Counted from the first letter of the stretch, positions 1 through 7,745 are shown. The stretch is 30,013 nucleotides of DNA from an uncultured Lachnospiraceae bacterium (GCA_910584585.1 CAJUBP010000050.1:1-30013); one strand, 5' to 3'. Notes: generated by a model from the sequence alone, not told the origin. Numbers and translations are program-made.

Positions 1-681
1 AACAATTTCTGCGGCATGGGCGTGACTTCCAATGGGATGAAGGGGAATTCCTTTGGCACGCCGCAGCTCGGCATCCGGGCGCAGGTGCAGCATTTGAAAG
101 CCTATGCCTCCACGGATGCGCTGAAGAACGCCTGCATTGACCCGCGTTTCAAGTATGTCACGAGGGGCTGTGCGGAATATGTGGAGTGGCTTGGGCAGAA
201 GGAAAACCCGGATGGGAAAGGATGGGCGGCGGGAGCCGATTATGGGGAGAAAATCCTCTCCATCCTGAAAGGCATCCCCGGCACGGCAGGCGGCACACCG
301 AAGCCTGCAGAAGCCTGGTACCGCGTCCGGAAATCGTGGGCGGACGCTTCCTCGCAGAAAGGGGCGTTCAAGTCGCTGGATAACGCAAAGAAATGTGCGG
401 ACGAAAATCCAGGGCATTCCGTGTTTGATGAATCCGGGAAGGCGGTGTACACCAGGGCGGCAGCGTTCAAGCCGTATCTGGTGAGGGTATCCATCCCCGA
501 CCTGAACATCCGGAAAGGACCGGGGACTGACTACGGCAAGACCGGGAAATATACGGGAATCGGCACCTTCACGATTGTGGAGGAAGCAGACGGAAAAGGA
601 GCGTCCAGGTGGGGGCTTTTGAAATCCTGCCAGGGCAAACGCAATGGATGGGTGAGCCTGGACTACGCAAAAAGAGTATAA
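1..681 (+). CDS. Phage-type endolysin, C-terminal part (glucosaminidase-like plus SH3b), 5' partial
   Basis: Cell-wall hydrolase of the kind phages use for lysis. The frame is open from base 1, so the true start lies outside the window and the ATG at 16 is internal. The first ~90 residues resemble the C-terminal half of a glucosaminidase/lysozyme-like fold (NFCGMGV, GTPQLGIRAQVQHLKAY, ending in YGEKILSIL). A ~45-residue linker domain starting WYRVRKSW follows, then a C-terminal SH3b-type wall-binding domain (LVRVSIPDLNIRKGPGTDYG to NGWVSLDYAKRV). This order is common in clostridial phage lysins. The gene ends just before a strong terminator. Placement next to serine recombinases supports a prophage right end, though conjugative elements also carry such hydrolases. 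The catalytic residue is probably off the left edge. Confidence 0.8.
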   Translation, partial: NNFCGMGVTSNGMKGNSFGTPQLGIRAQVQHLKAYASTDALKNACIDPRFKYVTRGCAEYVEWLGQKENPDGKGWAAGADYGEKILSILKGIPGTAGGTPKPAEAWYRVRKSWADASSQKGAFKSLDNAKKCADENPGHSVFDESGKAVYTRAAAFKPYLVRVSIPDLNIRKGPGTDYGKTGKYTGIGTFTIVEEADGKGASRWGLLKSCQGKRNGWVSLDYAKRV

Positions 682-703
682 CTGAATATTTGAGGACAGA
701 GGG

Positions 704-746
704 ACAGCCCGTGGCATTTGGAAACGATGCTACGGGCTGTTTTTTG
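704..746 (+). terminator. Intrinsic terminator after the endolysin
   Basis: ACAGCCCGT (704-712) pairs with ACGGGCTGT (732-740), extended by GCAT/ATGC inside the loop, and is followed by a run of six T. It would end rightward transcription of the lysis region and sits just before the 3' end of the convergent small gene. Confidence 0.9.
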
Positions 747-756
747 TTCTGCGGTT

Positions 757-1059
757 TCAATCTGTTTTCTTTTGTGTGCTGGTAAGGTGCAGCGGCTTTG
801 TCATAAGCTCCACGCAGTCTGAAAAGCCGAGCAGATAAGCAAGAGCGCCGTACCGTGCGCCAAGGGCGTTCTGTTCGCTGACATAGTGGTCAATCAAATC
901 CATGACTTCTGGCGGTAGGTGCATGGCATCCAGCTTTTCCGAATATTCACTGGATTTCTGAATGATTTCCTGGTATTCTGCATCCCTTTCCAGGATGCGG
1001 TCCAGGATGCCGTTTACACGCATATCCATCAGAATGTATAAGACGGAATCATTATCCAT
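757..1059 (-). CDS. Small acidic helical protein, DUF6809-like
   Basis: A 100-residue soluble protein predicted to be mostly helical, with no signal peptide or membrane segment. The ATG at 1059 is preceded by AGGAAAGGAGGG at good spacing. The pattern of an N-terminal segment, a central EYQEIIQKSSEYSEKLDAM helix and a C-terminal YGALAYLLGFSDCVELM segment resembles the small DUF6809 family often found in Clostridia phages and mobile elements; this assignment is from memory of the pattern and not proven. It is convergent with the endolysin and divergent from the HTH/zinc-finger gene. Function unknown; a regulatory role in the element is only a guess. Confidence 0.65.
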   Translation of the reverse strand: MDNDSVLYILMDMRVNGILDRILERDAEYQEIIQKSSEYSEKLDAMHLPPEVMDLIDHYVSEQNALGARYGALAYLLGFSDCVELMTKPLHLTSTQKKTD

Positions 1060-1167
1060 GGCGGAATCCCTCCTTTCCTCAGTGGTGCATATTAACTCTG
1101 AATCCGCAGGTTATCAACGGATAAAATCGAAGATTTTTTTTGCAAAACACCCCGCCAGACTGCGGCA

Positions 1168-1256
1168 CAAATCTCCGTATAGTGAGGGGACAGCGGCGGC
1201 AGATATTTTATGCCGGAGGGTGTATAAAGCCGCCCGCAAATCTCCGTATGGTGAGG
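1168..1256. repeat. Two 20-nt direct repeats upstream of the HTH/zinc-finger gene
   Basis: CAAATCTCCGTATAGTGAGG (1168-1187) recurs at 1237-1256 with one change (A to G), 69 nt apart. The second copy runs into the ribosome binding site of the gene starting at 1269. Between them are GC-rich blocks (GCGGC, GCCGC) able to pair. They could be operator sites, an RNA element or duplication debris; the sequence does not decide. Confidence 0.7.
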
Positions 1257-1268
1257 AGGTGCTTTGAC

Positions 1269-1655
1269 ATGACGGATGAAGATATGGGCAGGATCAGCAG
1301 CTTAAAGCAGCAGGGGAAAAGTGCGGCAGCAATCGCGGAAATGCTGGACATTTCAGTAAATACAGTGAAGTCCTACCTGCGGCGGCATCCGGGGACGGAA
1401 GACACGCACGTCTGTCCGCAGTGCGGGAAAGCCGTGCCGCAGAACAAAGGCAGGAAGGAGAAGCGGTTCTGCTCGGATAAATGCCGGATGGGGTGGTGGC
1501 GTTCGCACCAGGCAGAGATGGATAAAAAAGCATATTACACGCTGGTATGCCAGCAGTGCGGGAAGGAGTTTGCGAGCTATGGGAACCGGGGACGGAAATT
1601 CTGCAGCAGGGAATGTTACGGGAAGCACAGGCGCAAAGCAGCCGGGAACGTATGA
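1269..1655 (+). CDS. HTH plus double zinc-finger small protein of mobile element
   Basis: A 128-residue protein. The ATG at 1269 is chosen because GTGAGGAGG lies just upstream; longer in-frame versions start in poor context. Residues ~8-40 form a sigma-70 region 4-like helix-turn-helix (LKQQGKSAAAIAEMLDISVN). Two C2-C2 zinc-binding units follow: CPQCGK...FCSDKC and CQQCGKEF...FCSRECY. Proteins of this type are often annotated as sigma-like factors beside serine recombinases in Lachnospiraceae elements. It overlaps the next gene by 77 nt in another frame, and both precede the recombinase pair, so a role in controlling or directing recombination is plausible but inferred. Confidence 0.75.
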   Translation: MTDEDMGRISSLKQQGKSAAAIAEMLDISVNTVKSYLRRHPGTEDTHVCPQCGKAVPQNKGRKEKRFCSDKCRMGWWRSHQAEMDKKAYYTLVCQQCGKEFASYGNRGRKFCSRECYGKHRRKAAGNV

Positions 1656-1812
1656 AGCGGATAATCTCATTGCATACCGGATTTCCCTTTCTATGATTGA
1701 CAGGCTGGCAGCAGAGGGCGTGGTGACGGCGGCGGAGCGCAGGAAGGCTTACACAATCATAGCCAGAAGGCACGGGCTTTCTCTGGACAGTATTTTTGCG
1801 GAAAATGCTTGA
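1579..1812 (+). CDS. SHOCT-like small protein
   Basis: A 77-residue protein. The ATG at 1579 is chosen because GGAAGGAG (1561-1568) lies 10 nt upstream inside the preceding gene; the TTG at 1570 is too close to that site. The C-terminal half (AYRISLSMIDRLAAEGVVTA, then a helix, then HGLSLDSIFAE) resembles the SHOCT module, a short C-terminal two-helix unit of unknown role. Small SHOCT proteins are usual companions of large serine recombinases in Clostridia mobile elements. It is a candidate recombination directionality or accessory factor, which is inference only. Confidence 0.65.
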   Translation: MGTGDGNSAAGNVTGSTGAKQPGTYEADNLIAYRISLSMIDRLAAEGVVTAAERRKAYTIIARRHGLSLDSIFAENA

Positions 1813-1885
1813 TATAACAGCGGTTCAGAGTGATTAATAGGGTACGCCCGAAGTGGCAGGAATTGATACAAGGAGGGATGGAAAC

Positions 1886-3394
1886 ATGGGCAGGAAAGTG
1901 ACGCAGGTGGACTTCGGCGCACCGGAGCTTCCGCGGGACAAAAACGTGGCCGCATACTGCCGTGTGTCGTCCGGCAAGGATGCCATGCTGCACTCGCTGG
2001 AGGCGCAGGTCAGCTATTACAGCAGCCTGATCCAGGGCCGCAGCGGATGGGAGTACGCCGGGGTATATGCGGATGAGGCCCGGACCGGCACGAAGGACAC
2101 CAGGAAAAATTTTGTGCGGCTGCTGGAAGACTGCAGGGCGGGGAAGATAGACATGGTGCTGACCAAGTCAATCTCACGCTTTGCCAGGAACACGGTGACG
2201 CTGCTTGAGACGGTGCGGGAGCTGAAGGAAATCGGGGTGGATGTCTATTTCGAGGAGCAGAACATCCATTCCATGAGTACGGACGGGGAGCTGATGCTGA
2301 CGGTGCTTGCCTCCTATGCGCAGGAGGAGAGCCGGTCGGCGAGCGAAAACCAGAAGTGGCGCATCAAAAAGAATTTCGAGGAAGGGAAGCCGTGGAGCAG
2401 CACGCTGCTCGGCTACCGCAACGTGAACGGCCGGTACGAGGTTGTGCCGGAAGAGGCGGAGACCGTGCGGATGATATTTGACTGGTATCTGGAGGGGATG
2501 GGCGCGACGGCAATCCGAAACCGCCTGAACGCCATGGGGATAAAGACGCGGCTTGGGAATAAGTGGAGCAGGAGCCCGATCTTAAAGCTGCTCCGCAATT
2601 ATGCATACACCGGGAACCTGCTCCTGCAGAGGACTTACCGGGAGAACCACATCACGAAGAAATGCATCATCAACCAGGGAGAGAAGCCGATGTACCATGC
2701 CACGGGGACCCACGAGGCCATCATAGACATGGACACCTTCAACCGGGTGCAGGAGGAGATCAGGCGCAGGGCAGAGCAGTTCAAACATAAGGAAGGGCAG
2801 AAATCACAGACATATCCTTTTTCCGGGCTGGTGCGGTGCGGCCGCTGCGGGAAGAATTATGTGCGGTCGGGTGCGCCTGCATACCGGACATGGACCTGCC
2901 GGACACGGAGGAAAGAGGGGCTGAAAAACTGCGGGGCGGACATCATCCCGGAGGATGAACTTTTCCGGCTGACAGCCGAGGTGCTTGGCGGCGAAGTGAC
3001 GGAGGATGCCGTCAGGGATAAGATAACGGCTGTCAGGGCAGGGGAAAACCGCACCCTAGTATTCTGCTTGAAGAATGGGAAAGAAACCGTTAAACAGTGG
3101 AAAGAGCATGAGGTGGCCCATGTCTGCACGGAGGAGCAGAAGCGGCAGATCAGCCTGAAAAACTCCGGCAGGAAACGCACGGAGGAGGAACGTAGGAAGC
3201 AGAGCGAGCGGATGAAGGAATACTGGAAAAGCCATGAGTTTACGGAAGAACAGCGGAGGCGCCTGAGCGAAAAGAAAAAAGCGTACTGGAACGACCCGGA
3301 GGCTTCGGATGCGCACAGGCAGAAACTTAGCCGTCTGATGAAAGAAATGCGGGCAGGGGAAACCGCTGCCGGGAAGGAGGGGCAGGATGGCTAA
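1886..3394 (+). CDS. Large serine recombinase 1, with NUMOD3-like C-terminal tail
   Basis: A 502-residue site-specific DNA recombinase. The ATG at 1886 has AGGAGGG eight bases upstream, better than the GTG at 1853. Resolvase domain ~20-160: catalytic serine in YCRVSSG (about residue 28), arginine motif in KSISRFARN, and YAQEESRSASEN at the domain end. A recombinase domain follows (GYRNVNGRYEVVPEEAETVR onward), then a zinc ribbon (CGRCGKNY ... WTC ... NCGAD). The last ~90 residues are unusual: repeated polar segments such as EEQKRQISLKNSGRKRTEEE, EEQRRRLSEKKKAYW and HRQKLSRLMKEM, resembling NUMOD3-type DNA-binding modules of homing endonucleases. It overlaps the next recombinase by 8 nt, suggesting translational coupling. 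Likely acts in integration or excision of the element. Confidence 0.92.
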   Translation: MGRKVTQVDFGAPELPRDKNVAAYCRVSSGKDAMLHSLEAQVSYYSSLIQGRSGWEYAGVYADEARTGTKDTRKNFVRLLEDCRAGKIDMVLTKSISRFARNTVTLLETVRELKEIGVDVYFEEQNIHSMSTDGELMLTVLASYAQEESRSASENQKWRIKKNFEEGKPWSSTLLGYRNVNGRYEVVPEEAETVRMIFDWYLEGMGATAIRNRLNAMGIKTRLGNKWSRSPILKLLRNYAYTGNLLLQRTYRENHITKKCIINQGEKPMYHATGTHEAIIDMDTFNRVQEEIRRRAEQFKHKEGQKSQTYPFSGLVRCGRCGKNYVRSGAPAYRTWTCRTRRKEGLKNCGADIIPEDELFRLTAEVLGGEVTEDAVRDKITAVRAGENRTLVFCLKNGKETVKQWKEHEVAHVCTEEQKRQISLKNSGRKRTEEERRKQSERMKEYWKSHEFTEEQRRRLSEKKKAYWNDPEASDAHRQKLSRLMKEMRAGETAAGKEGQDG

Positions 3395-4967
3395 TGTGAC
3401 AGTGATCCCGGCGACCAGGAACATCCACACGGGGGTGAGGAAGGACGCCGTGGCGAAGCGGAAGACTGCCGGGTACGCCCGCGTCAGCACGGACAGCGAG
3501 GAGCAGCTCACCAGCTACGAGGCACAGGTGGACTATTACACCAATTACATCAAGTCCCGGCCGGAATGGGAATTTGTAAACGTGTATACGGACGAGGGCA
3601 TAAGTGCGACCGATACGAGGCACAGGAGCGGATTCAACCAGATGGTGCAGGATGCGCTGGACGGGAAGATCGACCTTATCGTGACCAAGTCGGTGAGCCG
3701 GTTCGCGAGGAACACGGTGGACAGCCTCACCACGGTCCGGAAGCTGAAGGAGAAGGGCGTGGAGGTCTATTTCCAGAAGGAGAACATCTACACGCTGGAC
3801 TCCAAAGGCGAGCTTCTCATCACCATCATGTCCTCGCTGGCGCAGGAGGAATCCCGCTCCATTTCGGAAAACGTGACCTGGGGGAAACGGAAGCGGTTTG
3901 CGGACGGCAAGGTCAGCCTGGCCTACAGTTCCTTCCTCGGCTACCGGAAAGGGGAGGACGGGCAGATGGAGGTGGTGCCGGAGGAAGCGGAGACCGTGCG
4001 GCTCATCTACCGGCTTTTCATGCAGGGGCAGACGCCCTACGCCATCGCAAAATACCTTACGGATAAGAACATCCCGACGCCCACGGGGAAAGAGACGTGG
4101 CGGCACAGGACGGTGGAGAACATACTTTCCAATGAGAAGTACAAAGGCGACGCCCGCCTGCAGAAATGCTACACGGTGGACTTCCTTTCCAAGAAGCGGA
4201 AGGCGAACGAAGGGGAAGTGCCGCAGTATTATGTGGAGGGCAGCCACGATGCCATCATCGAGCCTTCGGAGTGGCAGCTCGTGCAGACGGAGATACAACG
4301 GCGGAAGAACGCGGGGCGGAGCCATAACTGCTGCGGCGTGTTCTTCGCAAAGCTGAAATGCGGCGACTGCGGGGAATATTTCGGCTCCAAGGTGTGGCAC
4401 TCCAACAGCAAGTACAGGCGGACGGTCTGGCAGTGTAACGCCAAGTTCAAAGGGGAAAGCAAATGTTCCACGCCCCACTTGTACGAGCAGCGGATAAAGG
4501 AGCTGTTCCTTGAGACGCTCGGCATCCTGATGGAAGACCGGGAAACGGTCATAGCGGACTGCAGGGCAGTCATGGAGGCGCTGACAGACTGCAGCCGCAT
4601 CGACGGCGAGGCAGAGGAGGTCAGCAATGAGATGGAAGTGGTCGCGGGGATGATCCAGAGGTTAGTGGACGAAAACGCTACACGGAAGCTCGACCAAGAG
4701 GACTACCGCAGGAAGTATACGGGGTATGCAGACCGTTACGCCGCCCTAGAGAGCCGGATGGATGGACTGAAGAAGGAGCGGGAGCGGAGGGAAATCCAGC
4801 ATGATCTTTTCAGCGGATTCCTTTCAGGACTTGAAGAAGTGCGGGAACTGCCGGTGGATTTCAGCGGGAAGCTGTTCCACAGGATGGTGGATTTTGCAAC
4901 GGTGCATTCCGACGGCAGGGTGGTGTTCACCTTCCGCAACGGGGCGGAAGTCAGCACAAAGATTTGA
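3387..4967 (+). CDS. Large serine recombinase 2
   Basis: A 526-residue recombinase starting at the ATG embedded in ATGGCTAA, where it overlaps the stop of recombinase 1; GGAAGGAGGGG precedes it. Resolvase domain: GYARVSTDSEEQ with catalytic serine at about residue 34, KSVSRFARN, and SLAQEESRSISENV. The recombinase domain runs through WRHRTVENILSNEKYKGDA and HDAIIEPSEWQLVQ, followed by a zinc ribbon (CGDCGEYFGS ... WQCN ... CSTPHLYE) and a coiled-coil segment of ~100 residues typical of phage-type large serine integrases. It is the last gene before the element's apparent edge, the usual integrase position next to an attachment site. Whether the two proteins act together or on different sites cannot be told from sequence. 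Confidence 0.93.
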   Translation: MANVTVIPATRNIHTGVRKDAVAKRKTAGYARVSTDSEEQLTSYEAQVDYYTNYIKSRPEWEFVNVYTDEGISATDTRHRSGFNQMVQDALDGKIDLIVTKSVSRFARNTVDSLTTVRKLKEKGVEVYFQKENIYTLDSKGELLITIMSSLAQEESRSISENVTWGKRKRFADGKVSLAYSSFLGYRKGEDGQMEVVPEEAETVRLIYRLFMQGQTPYAIAKYLTDKNIPTPTGKETWRHRTVENILSNEKYKGDARLQKCYTVDFLSKKRKANEGEVPQYYVEGSHDAIIEPSEWQLVQTEIQRRKNAGRSHNCCGVFFAKLKCGDCGEYFGSKVWHSNSKYRRTVWQCNAKFKGESKCSTPHLYEQRIKELFLETLGILMEDRETVIADCRAVMEALTDCSRIDGEAEEVSNEMEVVAGMIQRLVDENATRKLDQEDYRRKYTGYADRYAALESRMDGLKKERERREIQHDLFSGFLSGLEEVRELPVDFSGKLFHRMVDFATVHSDGRVVFTFRNGAEVSTKI

Positions 4968-4972
4968 AAGCG

Positions 4973-5016
4973 GCGGGCAGGTTCCGGGGAGTACCGGATA
5001 TCCTGCCCGCTGTTTT
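4973..5016 (+). terminator. Intrinsic terminator after the recombinases
   Basis: GCGGGCAGG (4973-4981) pairs perfectly with CCTGCCCGC (5002-5010), with an inner CCGG/CCGG pairing, followed by TGTTTTTG. It starts six bases after the recombinase 2 stop. Confidence 0.88.
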
Positions 5017-5059
5017 TGCGTATGGAAATCCGCCGCTTATTCTGGTAAAATATAGCACA

Positions 5060-5260
5060 GGGGCATTGGGTGCAAAAAATAACGATAGCTTCTCTAAAAA
5101 ATGGGTTATCGTTAAATTTTACACTCTGAAAAACCAAAAATGCGGCAATCCCGAATAATAAAACGATAGCCGCCTTTGCATGGGTGCATCTGCCTTTCTG
5201 AAAAGTGTTTATTTTAGGGCATTTGGGATAAATGTAAAAACGATAGCACCCATTCAAAAA
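5060..5260. repeat. AT-rich junction segment with repeated AACGATAGC motif
   Basis: AACGATAGC occurs at 5081-5089, 5162-5170 and 5239-5247, about 80 nt apart. The first copy also forms an inverted repeat, TAACGATA (5080-5087) with TATCGTTA (5107-5114). GGGTGC/GCACCC blocks accompany them (5069-, 5182- and 5246-). The segment is clearly more AT-rich than the recombinase genes and lies between their terminator and the flavodoxin remnant, where an attachment site would be expected. No gene is convincing here. Confidence 0.55.
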
Positions 5261-5278
5261 TTGTATCAATTTGGACAC

Positions 5279-5518
5279 GCAATATGGTGGGGCGAGGCGC
5301 CGCACATTGTTTACAGCCTTGTAGAAAACGTAAGCCTGAAGAAGAAAACCGTGGTTCCATTTTCCACTTCGATCAGCAGCGGTCTTGGAAGCAGCGGAAA
5401 ACATTTGAAAGCAAGGGCTAAGATTTCCTCAAAGACTAAATGGCTGAAAGGGCGCAATTTCTATGATGTGCCATCCCAGAAAACAGTCAATAAATGGGTA
5501 AAGAGTTTGAAATATTAG
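5279..5518 (+). pseudogene. Flavodoxin, 3' half only (5' truncated)
   Basis: The frame from about 5279 reads HAIWWGEAPHIVY, then SGLGSSG, then a WLKGRNFYD segment. This is the distinctive C-terminal half of a short-chain flavodoxin (FMN loop around IWWGEAP and the following strand/helix). The N-terminal phosphate-binding loop and first half of the fold are missing; upstream in-frame codons reach 5180 but do not look like flavodoxin and have no ribosome binding site. The break lies ~300 bp after the recombinase 2 stop, so integration into a flavodoxin gene is the simplest explanation, with the missing half beyond the far end of the element. Decay by deletion is the alternative. Confidence 0.72.
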
Positions 5519-5534
5519 AGCCTTAAAATTGCTA

Positions 5535-5616
5535 ATTTTGGGGCTGTGCTACAGCAGCAGGAAAACAGCGTCAGAAAACGTTCTGTTTCCTGCTGCCTGG
5601 CGCGCAGCCCCAAAAT
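5535..5616. repeat. Long imperfect stem-loop after the flavodoxin remnant
   Basis: Outer arms ATTTTGGGGCTG (5535-5546) and CAGCCCCAAAAT (5605-5616) pair perfectly; inner arms CAGCAGGAAAACAG (5555-5568) and CTGTTTCCTGCTG (5583-5595) pair with one bulge, and CGT/ACG close the tip. There is no T run on either strand, so it is a poor intrinsic terminator. The remaining bases to 5729 hold nothing I can identify. Confidence 0.75.
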
Positions 5617-5729
5617 GTTGTATGCCTGCAGTTCTGTTCCTTACGGCTTCAATGATTGCAAGTGGCTGAAAAGAAAAAATAATCATAGAAAGGAATGTCT
5701 TTTCGCCGTGTTAAGATAATAAGTTCGCT

Positions 5730-7601
5730 CTAAAGCTCTCTTGTGATTGCGGCGTGAATACGGTAATCGGTGTAAGCGGCATTATAATTTGCGCTGAAAT
5801 TCCTGTCTTTTGCAAACAGCGGGTCATAGAGCCTTCCGTCAATGTCTACCCAGGCGTGTTCGGTGTCGGAACAGATTGTTACCTTCTCAAAGCCGCAGGC
5901 TTTTGCCATATACGCAAATGCGCAGGAGCCTGACACGCAGCACCCGGCATTTGTATCGAAGATATCATTCGCGAAAATAACATCCCAATTCTCAGGATCC
6001 ATGTTGAGTCCTTCGGCCATGGTGCGGTATTGTACATATGGAAATTTTTCCATCCAAAGATAGCATTTATAAAGTTTATCGGCAGGGCTGTCAGTAGGCG
6101 CGGTAATGGCTTGCACGACGTTCTGTGCTTTTTGGAAGGTTACCACTCCCGCAGGGGTTAAGCTTTCCACGGCTTTTCCATACACATACACTTTGGCTTC
6201 GGGAAGGGCCAGCAGCCTGTTTTCCGCGCAGCTGTAGTAGGCGGTTCCTGCGTTCAGCAATGTATTGACTGGAGTATAGGTTCCGTTTGACAGGAGGTAC
6301 ATCTTGTTGTCGCTGCCCAGATAGTAACCATTATATACGGTTCCCTCTACATATAATGTTTCCAGAGACAGGGTCTGCGTTTTCTTCGATTTATAGTTGT
6401 AATATCTGGTTCCCTGGCTGATCAATCCGGTTGCCAAAACGGCTGTGCCCTTGTTCACGTGGTACATTTTGTTTTTGTTATTCAGATAATAACCGGTGTA
6501 CGTTTTTCCATTTACATATAATGTTTTTTTGGACAGCTTTTTTGTCTTTTTTGATTTATAATTGTAATATTTGGTTCCTTGTTTCAGAGTTCCGGTTTTG
6601 AGGGTGGATGTGCCTTTTTTTACCCGGTACATTTTATTTTTGCTGTTTAGATAATAACCGGAATATACTTTTCCATTTACATATAAGGTCTTTTTAGACA
6701 ATGATTTTGTCTTTTTTGATTTATAATTGTAATATTTGGTACCTTTTTTCAAAGCGCCGGTTTTGAGGGTGGACGCGCCGTTTTTTACGCGGCACATCTT
6801 ATTTTTATTGTTCATATAGTAGCCGGAGTACACTTTTCCGTCTACAAACACTGTCTGCTTAGGCAGGCTCATGGAAGTCATTATCCCGGAAGCGTTATAG
6901 CTGAAGTAGGCGGTTCCTTTGTTTATGGCACCGTTGGCAGGTTCTGCGGTTCCTGCGGCAACAGAGTAGAGTGTGCCGGAGCTGTCCATATAATAGCCGG
7001 AGTACACTTTGCCGTTCACAAACACAGTCTGTTGGGACAAGCACATGGAAGTCATTGTTCCGGAAGCGTTATAGCTGAAGTAGGCGGTTCCCTTGTCAAT
7101 GGCTCCATTTGCAGGAGCAATTGTCCCGTCGGTAACGGCGTAAAATACGCCGGAGTTATCCATGTAATAACCGGTGTGCGCTTTCCCGGCAATAAACATT
7201 GTCTGCTTCGGCAGCGTCATCTGTGTCATTGCGTTGGCGGCGTCACAATGGTAGTAGGAGGTTCCTGCGTTTGCAATTCCATAGAAAGGCTTGGTGACCC
7301 CTTCGGTTACCAGGCAGAAAACGCCGGAGCTGTCCATATAATATCCGCTGTAAAGGGTACCATCCACACGAATCAGGCCGTCATCTGGTATTTCCGGTTC
7401 CGTCTCTGATTCATTTTCTCCCGGTGTTTCTGCAATGTTGTCTGCAGCGCCTGTGTCAGAAAAATTTTCTTCCAAAATCTGCCCGTCGTCTGAGATAAGC
7501 TTTCCTGGAAGTTCCGCCGCAAAGGCGGGCAATGCGTCAGCGGCAATGAGGCTTGCTGTTAATATGAATGCATAGATGTAAGTTACAATTCTTTTTTTCA
7601 T
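5730..7601 (-). CDS. Secreted repeat protein with transglutaminase-like domain
   Basis: A 623-residue exported protein. The ATG at 7601 is preceded by GGGAGAG; a 29-codon upstream extension has no such site. Signal peptide: MKKRIVTYIYAF... ending near ALPAFAA. An acidic linker follows, then seven repeats of 55-58 residues built on the pattern GKVYSGYYxxxxxKMYRV...GTxYYNY...KTLYV. Repeats 1-3 are longer and serine/alanine-rich; repeats 4-6 are strongly lysine-rich. The C-terminal ~120 residues form a transglutaminase/cysteine-protease-like domain with a visible triad: Cys in GSCAF (~560), His in EHAWVD (~582), Asp in LYDPLF (~593). The repeats resemble wall- or glycan-binding repeats, so a surface protein acting on proteins or peptidoglycan is likely; substrate unknown. 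Confidence 0.85.
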   Translation of the reverse strand: MKKRIVTYIYAFILTASLIAADALPAFAAELPGKLISDDGQILEENFSDTGAADNIAETPGENESETEPEIPDDGLIRVDGTLYSGYYMDSSGVFCLVTEGVTKPFYGIANAGTSYYHCDAANAMTQMTLPKQTMFIAGKAHTGYYMDNSGVFYAVTDGTIAPANGAIDKGTAYFSYNASGTMTSMCLSQQTVFVNGKVYSGYYMDSSGTLYSVAAGTAEPANGAINKGTAYFSYNASGIMTSMSLPKQTVFVDGKVYSGYYMNNKNKMCRVKNGASTLKTGALKKGTKYYNYKSKKTKSLSKKTLYVNGKVYSGYYLNSKNKMYRVKKGTSTLKTGTLKQGTKYYNYKSKKTKKLSKKTLYVNGKTYTGYYLNNKNKMYHVNKGTAVLATGLISQGTRYYNYKSKKTQTLSLETLYVEGTVYNGYYLGSDNKMYLLSNGTYTPVNTLLNAGTAYYSCAENRLLALPEAKVYVYGKAVESLTPAGVVTFQKAQNVVQAITAPTDSPADKLYKCYLWMEKFPYVQYRTMAEGLNMDPENWDVIFANDIFDTNAGCCVSGSCAFAYMAKACGFEKVTICSDTEHAWVDIDGRLYDPLFAKDRNFSANYNAAYTDYRIHAAITREL

Positions 7602-7678
7602 AAATCTCTCCCTTCTTTTGTTCCTGATTCCATAGAAAATGTTTCTTTTGTAAGTCATGCTGTAATTCTTCCGCAGCA

Positions 7679-7707
7679 ATCGTACCATTTTATGCGCCTT
7701 TGGTCAA
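7679..7707 (-). promoter_or_regulatory. Promoter for the transglutaminase-like gene
   Basis: On the minus strand, TTGACC (7702-7707), 17-nt spacer, TACGAT (7679-7684) with an extended -10 TG. Transcription would start near 7672, giving a ~70-nt leader before the ATG at 7601. Confidence 0.6.
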
Positions 7708-7745
7708 TATGTCCAAACGAATTCAGCGGAAAAGCCTTTATTTAT

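Noticed and set aside
3327..4478. 383-residue minus-strand open frame antisense to recombinase 2
   Set aside because: Its long length reflects G+C-rich codons on the other strand; the plus-strand recombinase has all catalytic motifs.
5000..5280. tRNA gene as integration target
   Set aside because: No cloverleaf or T-arm-like sequence found; the flavodoxin remnant is a better candidate target.
4736..5404. 222-residue open frame on the minus strand across the recombinase 3' end and junction, with a hydrophobic stretch
   Set aside because: Most of it is antisense to the recombinase and its terminator, there is no ribosome binding site, and no family pattern is visible.
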